A DNA stretch of 64,000 bases, from positions 62,001 through 126,000 of the forward strand of contig WFMF01000325.1 in NCBI GenBank assembly GCA_011033025.1, given 5' to 3'. Position numbers and translations under genes: made by a program. The notes beneath the pieces were generated by a model. That model made no database searches, was not told where the DNA came from, and worked only from the letters and a program-made list of their open reading frames with translations. Source of the stretch: Beroe forskalii. Taxonomy: Eukaryota; Ctenophora; Nuda; Beroida; Beroidae. Positions 33,234 through 44,310 of the stretch are shown here, one piece after another (within the stretch, counting starts at the first letter, position 1; every line of letters starts with the position of its first letter).

Positions 33234-34159
33234 ATGGCTAAAGAAGGACTACATAAATGGGTCTGTCCCACTGACAGGGAGCTATGTCTGCGATCCAAAC
33301 TTAATAATGGGATGGGATGGAGCTACAAAAGTGTTCAGTCTGGTGTGACTCCATCAACCACAAAAGAAACTTTTGCCAAACATGAAATTGAAAAGATCGA
33401 GGAAGTTATTCAAAAACATAATCAACTTGTGAGGGTGGAAGAGGAGAGAATTGGAAAGTTAATGGAGAGGTTTGATAACATGAAAAATAGCCAGGGAGAT
33501 GGATATAAAACTTGTCTAGCTTGCAATACAAGTTTTGGGTTTTTGAAGGCAAAACCATTTAGATGTCACTTGTGTCAAAGAAGTGTTTGTAGTAAATGCA
33601 AAGTTGAAACTGAGAAGAGGCAAATAGTTTTACCAAAAACTCTATGTCGAGTTTGCAGTGAATATCGAGAAATTTGGAAGAAGTCTAATGCATGGTTTTT
33701 CCATGCCATTCCTAAATATGTCATTCCACCTAAGCTTCCAAACCACCTATCAAAAACCACAGCTCACCAATACAGAAGAAGACACAAGAACGAACTGTGA
33801 AGAGTGCACAGTGACAGTTACTGGGATAATGATACAGATTATGCAAAGTACTACAGATGATGAAACAAGCTCTGATGAGACTGATTCAGAAGCCAGCAAT
33901 TCTGAATCAGGTGATAATGAAAGTCATGCAGATCAGTCTAAAGATGATGGAGGTGAGTCCACTAGTGTTGACATCCATTGTGAAGAAGATCAAGTGTTGG
34001 ATATCATAGCATCTGAAGACACCAATTCACACGAAAATGATGATGACATGGGGAAACAGGTGAATTAGGAGCCATCAAGTTTTCTCTGCAATATGATTCT
34101 ATTGAGCAAATGCTAAACATCAAGATATTTTCTGGGCATCGTCTGAAGCCCATGGATGA
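33234..34159 (+). pseudogene. Truncated rabphilin-like copy
   Basis: A 926-bp copy of the first half of the gene at 37382. It has the start codon and FYVE zinc finger, then a one-base deletion at about 33742 shifts the frame and stops it 188 codons in. Further indels occur at about 33805, 33845 and 34052. Homology ends inside the first C2 domain (after the codons for RLKPMD) where the duplication breakpoint joins it to MITE-flanking DNA. Substitutions against the intact copy are very few, so the duplication is recent or the indels are sequence errors. Even with an open frame it would lack both complete C2 domains. Confidence 0.85.
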
Positions 34160-34322
34160 TTGTCGGGACGTCGTCAGACCCATTATTTAAAATTTTAAAT
34201 AGGCAACGCCTGGCAAATAGGGATATACGTGTTTAGCAAACGTATTGACATTGTGTATTGTCAGACGCGCGTCGTTTCACTCCTCAAAAGGTTAGGTGAA
34301 AGATGGTACCTCCCTTAAAGTT

Positions 34323-34576
34323 GGTATGTCTTCCATATAAACGGCTCTGAGTGACGTCATTCATAGATCTAAACGTCAATTTTTCTGTATCCTAAACCTA
34401 ACCATAGCCCTAACCAAAACCCTAACCATAATCCTAACCCTAACAAATCCTGACCCTAATCATGACCCTAACCCTTGTCCTTAAAGCGCTAGGTGCGCTT
34501 AATTATATTTTTCTGAGTGACGTCATTGTCATAGATAATGAAGGGTCCCGTTTGGCCGTTTACATGGGAGACTGAC
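34323..34576. mobile_element. TGACGTCA-bearing MITE in the second duplication unit
   Basis: A single full-length 254-bp copy with both ends intact and CCCTAACC-rich centre. It corresponds to the multi-copy cluster of the first unit, which has either expanded there or collapsed here. Confidence 0.7.
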
Positions 34577-34986
34577 CTTAAAGTTAAACCCGCGCGCAAC
34601 GTTCTACATTCAGACGGCCACGCTTGTTAGCTATCCAGTCAGAATCGAAATAAACGTGCAACGTCTACGTCTGTCGAGATACCTTCTGTGTAAAACAACA
34701 ACAACCATGAACAGTTGACACAACGTGTCAAACTTTGGTTTACATTACTTATGGGACACCGAATGTGTTTCTCAACACTCAATCTGGTGATCCTAGATGT
34801 TATTCCTTTTCATCTACACATATAGTATTTGGAGTTTCACTTCCAATTTTAAATGTAAAAACTATTAAACCAGGAAAGCTAGTTAATTTATGCAGTCTTA
34901 ATTGACTGATAATGCATTTCGAAGGATGCAGTTTACATGGAGGTGCCCAACTCCAGTTGCAATACAAATAAACTTAAAATTGCATA

Positions 34987-36750
34987 ATAGGGATGTTCAG
35001 AAAACACGTTTTGTGCCGAATCAGTCTGAATACTTGATTATATTTTGCGTATGGGGCCACTGAACCACCAGAAAAATTTTTTCGGCCCAACTCCATCGGG
35101 AAACACTGGCACATGCCACGCCCATTTTGGCCATTCCTTATACAGGTAAAATACCGAAAATCGCGTTTTATGCGTGAAATAATTGGATTTATGATCTTGA
35201 AACCACTTTCCTTTAATATAAACCGTAGGAAGGCATTTTGTTTAATTTGAGTCTCAAGTCTACGACGCCATCTTGACCCTGCCACGCCCTGGCCACACCC
35301 TCTTTTATAACTCCCAAGTAATGGTCGAAGGTCGAGACCAACGGCAAACTTAGGTTTCATCAACTGGTTTTGATGTTTAAACATGGTTTTAAGTCTGTAT
35401 TAGCATCCCCTAACCGAATAGCCACGCCCCGGCCACACCTACTTTTTCATAACTCCCGAAGTAATGGTCGTAGAAGGTCAAGACCAACGGCAAACTCAAG
35501 CTTCATCCGCTGGTTTTGATGTTTGAGCATGGTTTCAAGTCTGTATTAGAATCCCCTAAACCCTCAAGTCCTCCTGGGCCTCCATCGACCTTACAGACCT
35601 ACACTTCTCTCCCCCTCCTGCCTGCTACCGATCTACTGTCACTCCACTCCTCGCTCTCTTGATGAACACATCCCCCTCAGAATGCCGACCACATCACCAG
35701 AGGAGAATACAAGGAGCTTTTGGAGCTGGCCAAAGTGTGCCTCGGTGTGATGTCATTGTGTTGATCTTCTTGTTCAATTGTGCAGTGAGAGTGGGTAGCT
35801 GGTGTTGGAGGAGGGAGAATTTTAGGATATAGATGCACTTTGACATCCACCTAGCGTTGTGGTCTGCTCCTGGCTTGGAGAGGGTGAAAACCAGCTCCAT
35901 TTCCTCCTCACAGTCCCGTCGAGGCACACTTTGGCCAGATCCAAAAGCTCCTTGTAGTCTCCTCTGGTGATGTGGTCGGCGTTCTGAGGGGGATGTGTTC
36001 ATCAAGAGAGCGAGGAGTGGAGTGACAGTAGATCGGTAGCAGGCAGGAGGGGGAGAGAAGTGTAGGTCTGTAAGGTCGATGGAGGCCCAGGAGGACTTGA
36101 GGGTTGACAAGAGGGTGGCAACTGCTGCAGATGTCTTTCCCAAGATGGACTGGAAGGTAGCTTTAAGGATTAGTTATGCAATGTGATGACTCTGGCAAGC
36201 CAAAGGATCTGTCTGTTTAGGAGCTGCTGGAGAAGGAATGTCCGGTCAGAGTTGACTCCGGTGTTGAACGAAGTGGTGTCGAAGGAGGAGGCGTGGTCAG
36301 AGCGAGGCTATTGGGTTAGGGGATGGTAACACAGACTTAAAACTATGTTTAAACATCAAAACCAGCGGATGAAGCCTGAGTTTGCCATTGGTCTTGACCT
36401 TCTACGACCATTACTTCGGGAGTTATAAAAAGAGGGTGTGGCCGGGGCGTGGCAGGGTCAAGATGGCGTCGTAGAGACTTGAGACCCAAATTAAACAAAA
36501 TGCCTTCCTACGGTTTATATTAAAGGAAAATGGTTTCAAGATCATAAATCCACTATTTCACGCATAAAAACGCGATTTTCGGTATTTTACCTGTATAAGG
36601 AATGGCCAAAAATGGGCGTGGCATGTGCCAGTGTTTCCCGATGGAGTTGGGCCGAAAAAATTTTTCTGGTGGTTCAGTGGCCCCAAACGCAAAATATAAT
36701 CAAGTATTCAGACTGATTCGGCACAAAACGTGTTTTCTGAACATCCCTAT
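34987..36750. mobile_element. 1.76-kb hAT-like foldback insertion
   Basis: Ends ATAGGGATGTTCAG and CTGAACATCCCTAT are inverted, with arms several hundred bp long. A second inner inverted pair lies at about 35565-35745 and 35915-36110. Flanks ATTGCATA (left) and AATGCATA (right) look like an 8-bp target duplication with one mismatch. The first duplication unit at about 32590 shows the uninterrupted site ATTGCATAAGTG. The centre, on the minus strand, encodes a degenerate protein fragment with KPGADHNARWMSKCIY, a pattern I associate with transposon-linked ORFs in cnidarians; it is frame-broken. Confidence 0.8.
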
Positions 36751-37033
36751 AATGCATAAGTGTCACTTCTATTATAAGTGTCCCATCATTGTTCCTACGG
36801 CTTAAAATGAAACATGTCTTGTACGAGTGTTTTCTTTCAGTCTTTTTTGAAGATTCTTTCAAAAAGTACTTTGCATAGGTCTTTTACACACATCTTCGAA
36901 AAAGTAACATGAGTCTTTTGCAAGGATGAGGGGTATTTGCAGTGGTTCTCTTTATGGTCTTAATCTAACAATGCTCTATGATATCAACTTTGCTCCGAGA
37001 TCCTCCTTATCCTATTTTAAATCTACCTATATG

Positions 37034-37135
37034 GTTGTATTTAGTGTTTTTATATATATAGCAGCCGATACACAGATGATAGAATACGAGATAATCTGTG
37101 TATCGGCTGCTATATATAAAAACACTAAATACAAC
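37034..37135. repeat. Hairpin upstream of the intact rabphilin gene
   Basis: Nearly perfect arms of about 42 bp (GTTGTATTTAGTGTTTTTAT..., GCAGCCGATACACAGAT) with a short loop. It lies about 250 bp before the start codon and just before the tRNA-like sequence; both were carried along by the segmental duplication. Confidence 0.75.
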
Positions 37136-37201
37136 ATATACACACGATACACTAGCACTGTAGCCACATATATAAGCGATTGAGATATGAGTGAAAGTTA
37201 G

Positions 37202-37274
37202 GGCGAAGTAGCTCAGTTGGTAGAGCAGACACCTGGCAAGTTCTCAGTTGTGGGTTCAAGCCCTGCCTTCGACC
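37202..37274 (+). pseudogene. tRNA-like sequence, copy 2
   Basis: Same as copy 1 except for one base that restores T before a GGC triplet in the presumed anticodon loop. GGC (Ala) is not a usual eukaryotic anticodon and the anticodon stem still pairs poorly, so I keep it as tRNA-like or SINE-derived. Confidence 0.5.
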
Positions 37275-37381
37275 TTAATTTTCAGACTCATCCAAGTTTG
37301 TGTGTGTGACTCAGGCATTTCAATTTGAATATACCTATATATGGTACCATGAATTAGAATTTAACCCTAAGTTCACTCAGA

Positions 37382-39130
37382 ATGGCTAAAGAAGGACTAC
37401 ATAAATGGGTCTGTCCCACTGACAGGGAGCTATGTCTGCGATCCAAACTTAATAATGGGATGGGATGGAGCTACAAAAGTGTTCAGTCTGGTGTGACTCC
37501 ATCAACCACAAAAGAAACTTTTGCCAAACATGAAATTGAAAAGATCGAGGAAGTTATTCAAAAACACAATCAACTTGTGAGGGTGGAAGAGGAGAGAATT
37601 GGAAAGTTAATGGAGAGGTTTGATAACATGAAAAATAGCCAGGGAGATGGATATAAAACTTGTCTAGCTTGCAATACAAGTTTTGGGTTTTTGAAGGCAA
37701 AACCATTTAGATGTCACTTGTGTCAAAGAAGTGTTTGTAGTAAATGCAAAGTTGAAACTGAGAAGAGGCAAATAGTTTTACCAAAAACTCTATGTCGAGT
37801 TTGCAGTGAATATCGAGAAATTTGGAAGAAGTCTAATGCATGGTTTTTCCATGCCATTCCTAAATATGTCATTCCACCTAAGCTTCCAAAACCACCTATC
37901 AAAAACCACAGCTCACCAATACAGAAGAAGACACAAGAACGAACTGTGAAAGTGCACAGTGACAGTTACTGGGATAATGATACAGATTATGCAAGTACTA
38001 CAGATGATGAAACAAGCTCTGATGAGACTGATTCAGAAGCCAGCAATTCTGAATCAGGTGATAATGAAAGTCATGCAGATCAGTCTAAAGATGATGGAGG
38101 TGAGTCCACTAGTGTTGATATCCATTGTGAAGAAGATCAAGTGTTGGATATCATAGCATCTGAAGACACCAATTCACACGAAAATGATGATGACATGGAA
38201 ACAGGTGAATTAGGAGCCATCAAGTTTTCTCTGCAATATGATTCTATTGAGCAAATGCTAAACATCAAGATATTTTCTGGGCATCGTCTGAAGCCCATGG
38301 ATGTTGGAGGAACCAGTGATCCTTATGTAAAATGCATTCTTATGCCTGGGCACCAAAAAGCTACAAAACTCAAAACATCTCGAAAAGAGTGTGATCTGAA
38401 TCCTGTGTTCAATGAAAAACTTACATATCATGGTATATTTGAATCTGATATTAATTCAAAAATGGTGAAACTTACAGTGCTGGATTACGACAGAATGACA
38501 ACAAATGACATGATAGGGTATACAACTGTACCCTTAGCAGGACTCATACCTCAACAACAGCATCATTACAGAGAGATTCTTAAGGAGCCGGAGGAGGAAA
38601 CTCATGAAGCTTCTGCTATTGGAGATAGAGGGAGGATTCAGATTTCGCTTCATTATCAGGCTAATAAGGAACTCAAAGTATCAATTGTTCGTTGTAGTAT
38701 GCTCATGGTTCCAGGATCTGATACTTTGCCAAGCCCTATGGTGAAAGTCAATATCAAACCATCTCCAAAGAAAAACTTTTTCAAAAAGAAGACAGAGATT
38801 CTGAAGAAAACTGCAAATCCTGAATTTGGGCCTAAAGCAAGATTTACATATGACATCAGTAACATAGACATTGAAAGCAATGATCGGTGTTTAGAAGTCA
38901 CTGTCTGGGATTGTACTGGATTGAAAAGGCTCAGTTATATAGGTGGTGTTGTATTGGGGAAAGAATTTGGAGGAACTACTAAATCACATTGGCTTGATGC
39001 TTTGTCTTCATGTGGACACAGAGTAACAAGATGGCATATGCTTGATGGAGATTCTTTTGGGATGACTGGAGAAACATCCTCAGTTGATATGACTGATCAA
39101 CAGTCTTTTGGTCATCCTTCTTCGCCCTGA
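37382..39130 (+). CDS. RPH3A: Rabphilin-3A-like Rab effector, intronless
   Basis: Effector linking Rab3/Rab27-type GTPases to vesicle exocytosis; 582 residues. N-terminal Rab-binding helix (about 45-85), FYVE-type zinc finger with eight Cys (94, 97, 111, 114, 119, 122, 138, 141), then the NAWFFHAIPK segment equivalent to the SGAWF Rab-contact motif (about 152-161). An acidic Ser-rich linker (about 195-272) leads to C2A (about 279-400), with all five calcium-site acids visible (D307, D313, D368, D370, D376). C2B (about 417-545) has lost them: loop 1 reads VPGSDTLPSP and loop 3 WDCTGLKRL. C2B is therefore probably calcium-independent. The single exon in a genome with many introns suggests a retrogene or intron loss. 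AATAAA at 39300 is a candidate poly(A) signal. Confidence 0.9.
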   Translation: MAKEGLHKWVCPTDRELCLRSKLNNGMGWSYKSVQSGVTPSTTKETFAKHEIEKIEEVIQKHNQLVRVEEERIGKLMERFDNMKNSQGDGYKTCLACNTSFGFLKAKPFRCHLCQRSVCSKCKVETEKRQIVLPKTLCRVCSEYREIWKKSNAWFFHAIPKYVIPPKLPKPPIKNHSSPIQKKTQERTVKVHSDSYWDNDTDYASTTDDETSSDETDSEASNSESGDNESHADQSKDDGGESTSVDIHCEEDQVLDIIASEDTNSHENDDDMETGELGAIKFSLQYDSIEQMLNIKIFSGHRLKPMDVGGTSDPYVKCILMPGHQKATKLKTSRKECDLNPVFNEKLTYHGIFESDINSKMVKLTVLDYDRMTTNDMIGYTTVPLAGLIPQQQHHYREILKEPEEETHEASAIGDRGRIQISLHYQANKELKVSIVRCSMLMVPGSDTLPSPMVKVNIKPSPKKNFFKKKTEILKKTANPEFGPKARFTYDISNIDIESNDRCLEVTVWDCTGLKRLSYIGGVVLGKEFGGTTKSHWLDALSSCGHRVTRWHMLDGDSFGMTGETSSVDMTDQQSFGHPSSP

Positions 39131-41420
39131 TTCTTATTTAAATATATTTGTTGCATTATATTTTACTCAAAGCTGACTATATTTGTAACTTGGTTATATT
39201 ATATCCACTTATAAAGTATCTACATGGACTCTAAAGATAAAATGTGTTTTTGTCAGGAATTGAGATTATTTAGTTATCGACACTGTAACATTTTTCTTAA
39301 ATAAATAATTTGCTTATGGTTCATGGTGTTGAAGTTTTAAAAATTCTAGCAGATAAAACAAAATCAGAAAAAGCATTTAGTGCATCAGTTCTTAATTTTT
39401 TTTTAATTTCGAACAGTGGTGAATTCAATTTAATGGATTTTGTCAGTGGATCAGTAATGACTGTGTCATCATTTTAGAAATTCACAATCATAAGTTTTTA
39501 TTCTGATCAATTATTTTATTTTATGATTAATTACTAATTGCATTTTAGACTAAAATGACAGCTCTATTTATTTATTTCATCTTGAATTTTTCAGTTTCAT
39601 TTCAAATTCAAATTAATTCCAAATTCACATTGATGTTGCATCATGATGCATGATTAATAATCATTGATTATGATAGTGAATTATAGACCAAAAATGATTT
39701 AATTCTTGATATGATATTTTTGGCTATATATGTAAAACGATTGTATTTTAATTTTGCATGAAGTAAGTTTAATAAGGGATGTTTGAGCTATACTACTGTT
39801 GCATTCTATAAAATTGCTTCATAGAATGTAGTAAAAAAAGTAAAAGACAAAATTAATATTTGCAACATTTATAAATCAAATTATATTGTACAACTTCCAC
39901 CCTTGCCAAACAAACATAAGTAGCATATGTGATATTAGTATTTAGGTATTGAAGGTGCCAAGATTAAGGTGTACCATATTTAAAGTGTTAATGAAACATA
40001 ATAAATTGTTATTGTTATAAAATCGGCACTTGCGACACTTCATAATTGAATACCTTCGATGTCTGGTCCTCTACGTTTTCATCACTCTAGCTCTCATATA
40101 ATTGTATGTATATTGTAATATTGTATAAATCATAATATTATACATATTCACTATTTTACGATTCACTCAATGTATCAAAAGTGATTTATGATTTAAAATG
40201 TTCGACATCAAGAATTAAATAACGAATTCAAGTGCATTTTTCATGATCTCGTGCTATTTCATTGCTTTATCTAAAATTGTGTCTATTAGTGAAACTCAAC
40301 ATGCTGTTTCTTTTGAATTATCAACTATGAGCAAATTAAAATAAGTCTTTTCTTGGCAATTTTTCTATGGAAATCTTTGACTGTTGATACAATAACCGTT
40401 TTGATAATACAAATTCAATACAATTAAGTATCATGTTCGTTTTGAAATTTTGAATTTTAATGCTGAATGATTTATTGCAACTATTGTTCAGGTTAGGTGG
40501 TTTTAATGTCCGACTGAGAGATGTTCATATCTTAACAATCCGAGGTATGTCCGGTATGTTGTTTGCATTTTAAGACTATATATTTGGTTGGGAGCTTTCA
40601 ATAGCATATTATTCCAATAGCTAATCATCTTCAGCCGTATTTCTATCGAAGGCTTACTGTTACTACTCCCGCGTTTAGTTGTTACAGTTGAAAGGTGAGG
40701 GTCTAAACCAATTATTTGGACCTGGTCGGGTAAGTGTCTATGTATTATCAACACCGATGAAAACGTTAGAGGGTACTAAATAATATGTGGTGTGGAATGG
40801 TTGGTGGAGCGGTGGCTTGCCATCCACGGATTTGAAGTTTGAATTTTTCCAATAACTTCGCCGCATAATATTCAGTCATTCAATTACACATCCGCGTGGG
40901 TATAAGTCTGAATGCCACCGTCATGTTTGACATTTCACTACCAACTTCATCCCTCTAGCTCAACTGTTCAAAAGTCATGACATTTTATTTCCTGTCATCC
41001 GACGAAGCAATCGGCAAGATTCAAATCCATGTCGGAATTTAATATTCCATCCTTCATGATTCTCATGATTATAATTTTCTTATGAATTCATGACAATATT
41101 TGATTAAATTCGCGTACTTTTGCGATCAAATATTTAGACAATTTGTGCTATAAAGACAGCACATCCTTCGAAAAGTTTCTAAAAATATAAATAGTTATAA
41201 TATGTAGAATGTGAATGTATGAATTTATCCTACGGTTTTACTGAAAGATTTTATGTGCACATATATATATTGCGGGACTGTCTGATTATGGTTAAATTGG
41301 CCCTTCAAAGAAAAGAATTGTCATTTCATTTCACAAAAACAGCTCTGCCTAAAACATCGCGCATTGTCTTTTAGGGCACGCAAATATATTATTTCTCTTG
41401 AGGGCGGCGTCAGTGGTGTG
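39131..41420. other. Rabphilin 3' UTR and gene-poor AT-rich DNA
   Basis: No coding exon is recognised. Very AT-rich to about 40.5 kb, then a partial copy of the 27.1-kb MITE-like family at about 40690-40770. Confidence 0.45.
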
Positions 41421-41424
41421 GTTA

Positions 41425-41985
41425 AGGAAGCGTTGTCAAGGAAGCGTTGTCAAGGAAACGTTGTCAAGGAAGCGTTGTCAAGGAAGCGTTGTCAAGGAAA
41501 CGTTGTCAAGGAAGCCTTGTCAAGGAAGCGTTGTCAAGGAAGCGTTGTCAAGGAAACGTTGTCAAGGAAACGTTGTCAAGGAAGCGTTGTCAAGGAAGCG
41601 TTGTCAAGGAAGCGTTGTCAAGGAAGCGTTGTCAAGGAAGCGTTGTCAAGGAAGCGTTGTCAAGGAAACGTTGTCAAGGAAACGTTGTCAAGGAAACGTT
41701 GTAAAGGAAGCCTTGTCAAGGAAGCGTAGTCAAGGAAGCCTTGTCAAGGAAGCGTAGTCAAGGAAACGTTGTAAGGAAACGTTGTAAAGGAAGCGTTGTC
41801 AAGGAAGCGTTGTCAAGGAAGCGTTGTCAAGGAAGCGTTGTCAAGGAAGCCTTGTCAAGGAAACGTTGTCAAGGAAGCGTTGTCAAGGAAACGTTGTCAA
41901 GGAAACGTTGTCAAGGAAGCGTTGTCAAGGAAGCGTTGTCAAGGAAGCGTTGTAAAGGGCAAAGAAGCGTTGTCAAGGGCACGAT
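41425..41985. repeat. 14-bp minisatellite, about 40 copies
   Basis: Unit AAGGAAGCGTTGTC with frequent GC-to-AC variants at the middle. Because 14 is not a multiple of 3 and the unit lacks stops, all three plus frames stay open for long stretches and give a 14-residue protein period. This is a repeat effect and not a gene. Confidence 0.9.
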
Positions 41986-44218
41986 TGCATAAATTAATTT
42001 AATAATTGTATGTATTTTTAGGTGCAGAGACCTACGGTGTCACAATTTGAATTATTGGTGGTGTAAATTTCAAAGTAATTACATGTGATTGTAATTACAA
42101 CTTTCGCAGTCTATCACACTTTCTGCTGCGTGACTTTGCCACTTCATTTCGCAGTATACTATACACATTATAATATGTATAGTGTATTAATGTCCATTGT
42201 ACTGTACATACCATGTTTATTGCACCGTTTATATAACATGTTCATTGTGCAATGGTTTATGGTTCACTGCTTTTGACCCAAAACGGTGTTGTGCAATGTA
42301 CCTCTCAAAGCTGTATCGTACCCCTCTCTCTAGGGTAACTCAAAGCTGCTTCTCTTCCAGCTTCAGCACTGCAAGGACGAACATATTTGGATAAGTTTTA
42401 TTGAGAAAAAACGAGTGTTTTCGAAACAATTCTTTTCAAAGTATGTTCGTCCCTTTTAATGGTTGAAGTACGTAATACGGCTCTTATTAATGGCTTGCAT
42501 TATTTCCCACCGTATTAGGTACTACATTAATCGATGTCTCTAACCTCACACACTGTCAACTGGTGACTGCTGAAGAAGCTGCTGATGGTTCATGTCATAG
42601 AATTCTAATCAAATCTAATCTTGGCAAATTACACACTCCTCGAGCGCCAGTAATTATCATTTCTCTTAAATTCCTCCAATAAATGAATCAGGGAATTAGA
42701 TTGGGGAAGTAATAATGGTCCCTCAGAAAATGAATTTATGCTGTTATGGTATGGATTGTATGCAGTTTAAGGGTGGAAATTGCTTTAAATCGAAGGCATC
42801 AAAGGTAAGAATTTAGACAGGCAACTTTGGTGATATGAAACCCTTATGAAACTCGATAGGGTCCCTCTGAAGTGTATACTGCTGACACTGTAACTCTCTT
42901 GTAGTGTTGCAGTTCACCCCTAATCAACTCCACACCATACGCTGATATACATGGATGTTTGAAGATTGCTCTACTATATAGCAGTGCCATATTAGCGGAG
43001 GAGCATATCAAGATTTGATGTAACTACTAAATAGGGCCTGCCGAATAAGTAAATCATAAGTGGGTGGTTGGTGGGAATTGATTTCTCATACAGTAGCAAA
43101 TTAACTGAAAATTGCACTAATTTGGTTCTGTGTAGCTTGTCACATAGTCAAATTCAAGAGCAATGCGAACATCAAAGAGCTTTCTTGACGACTGGAACTC
43201 AAAAGTGAATTTCGAGCTCGATAGGCTTCAGAGGTTGCTTTTTTAGTGTACCAGACAGATAATTTTTCCTTGGAAATTTCTGTCTTCTGCACTTAGGTTG
43301 GCTTAAGGTCCAAATGGAGATTGGAGTTGTGCTGTTTGAGGGTCTAACTCTAACACGATCTTAGAACATTGTCATTGAGACTCATTCTAGCCTCTAGGGA
43401 TATAATAGTATTGTGACGGGCTGATTTTACTGATAGGCATTTGTGGGGGCATTGATGCTTATAACATAATCATTAGTCTCATTATAGTGAACTTGAGTAG
43501 GTTCCAATTACCTCTGGAGCGAGTTTTGCGACTTGTTGCACAATCTTAATGCCGAGGGCTGAGGTCTCTAAATGTCTCTAGGATTCAAAGCTAACAATAT
43601 TTACAGTACTTACCCTTTATTGTCTAAGTACGACAGAACATTTTTAAGGAATAATTGCTTTTATTAGGTAATGTTCGACATTTTAAAAAGTGGCTTGGTT
43701 CGTAGTACTGTGCCCCTTCCCACTCACTACTCGTCTAATATTCTACGCAATTCCATATTTGGCAGTGAAGCATTTAACAAATTAAAGATAGAGACCTTTA
43801 AAGATGTTGAACCATGCCAAGTTACAAGGGTGGTGCGTGGTTCCTTCTCCCACAGAAGATTGCTTGAGACAGCACTGCAGATCTAATTTGATTCTCGAGA
43901 TCAATTAAATCGATGAAGGGAATTAATCTTCGAATTTACATGGGTTGGGGAAGTATTTCGAAACCTCTAATTAATAACCTTTGATGACGATTATCTTTCA
44001 CACTGACAGCATCTTACTTTTTTAACCATCGATTTCACGAAATATAAGTCACCTGAATTGCTAAGGTAGCCACTTGCGTGAAGTCGCCATTGACGTAAAT
44101 GCTGAAGACTTCTACATTATAAATCGAGGCTATTGTGATTAAGTTATTAGTCAGCAAATAATTCGAATAAGCACCTTTTGACCGAGAATCATTTGCTCAT
44201 ATTTCAAAAGTGGTCATA
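41986..44218. other. Gene-poor stretch
   Basis: No gene recognised. A 71-codon frame at 43671-43886 has no family features. Confidence 0.4.
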
Positions 44219-44310
44219 GCTCCAGTGGCACAATCGGTTAGCGCGTCGTACTTATAAGCAGTACTGGCTTAGCAATGCGAAGGTTGAGAGTTCGAGCCTC
44301 TCCTGGAGCA
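44219..44310 (+). tRNA. tRNA-Ile(UAU) with intron
   Basis: Acceptor stem GCTCCAG pairs fully with CTGGAGC, and discriminator A is at 44310. The anticodon stem is TCGTA/TGCGA, with anticodon TAT at 44253-44255. An 18-nt intron (44257-44274) follows position 37, as in animal tRNA-Ile(UAU) genes. The T arm GAGAG/CTCTC is perfect. The D stem has one A-C mismatch (GCAC/GCGC). The mature length would be 74 nt. Confidence 0.93.

Larger units (their letters stand above)
31038..34159. repeat. First unit of a tandem segmental duplication
   Basis: The unit begins with GACGTCGTCAGACCCATTAT at about 31042 and ends inside the truncated rabphilin copy. The same start motif recurs at about 34168, immediately after the truncation, and the order of parts (MITEs, spacer, hairpin, tRNA-like sequence, rabphilin gene) is then repeated to 38310. 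The second unit has lost some MITE copies and gained a 1.76-kb insertion. Confidence 0.8.

Noticed and set aside
36602-36862. Short frames inside the foldback insertion
   Set aside because: They duplicate in inverted form on the other arm, so they reflect the palindrome and not a gene.
41364-42002. Overlapping plus-strand frames with SRKRCQGSVVKEAL repeats
   Set aside because: They arise because the 14-bp repeat lacks stops in every frame; the same peptide appears in all three frames.
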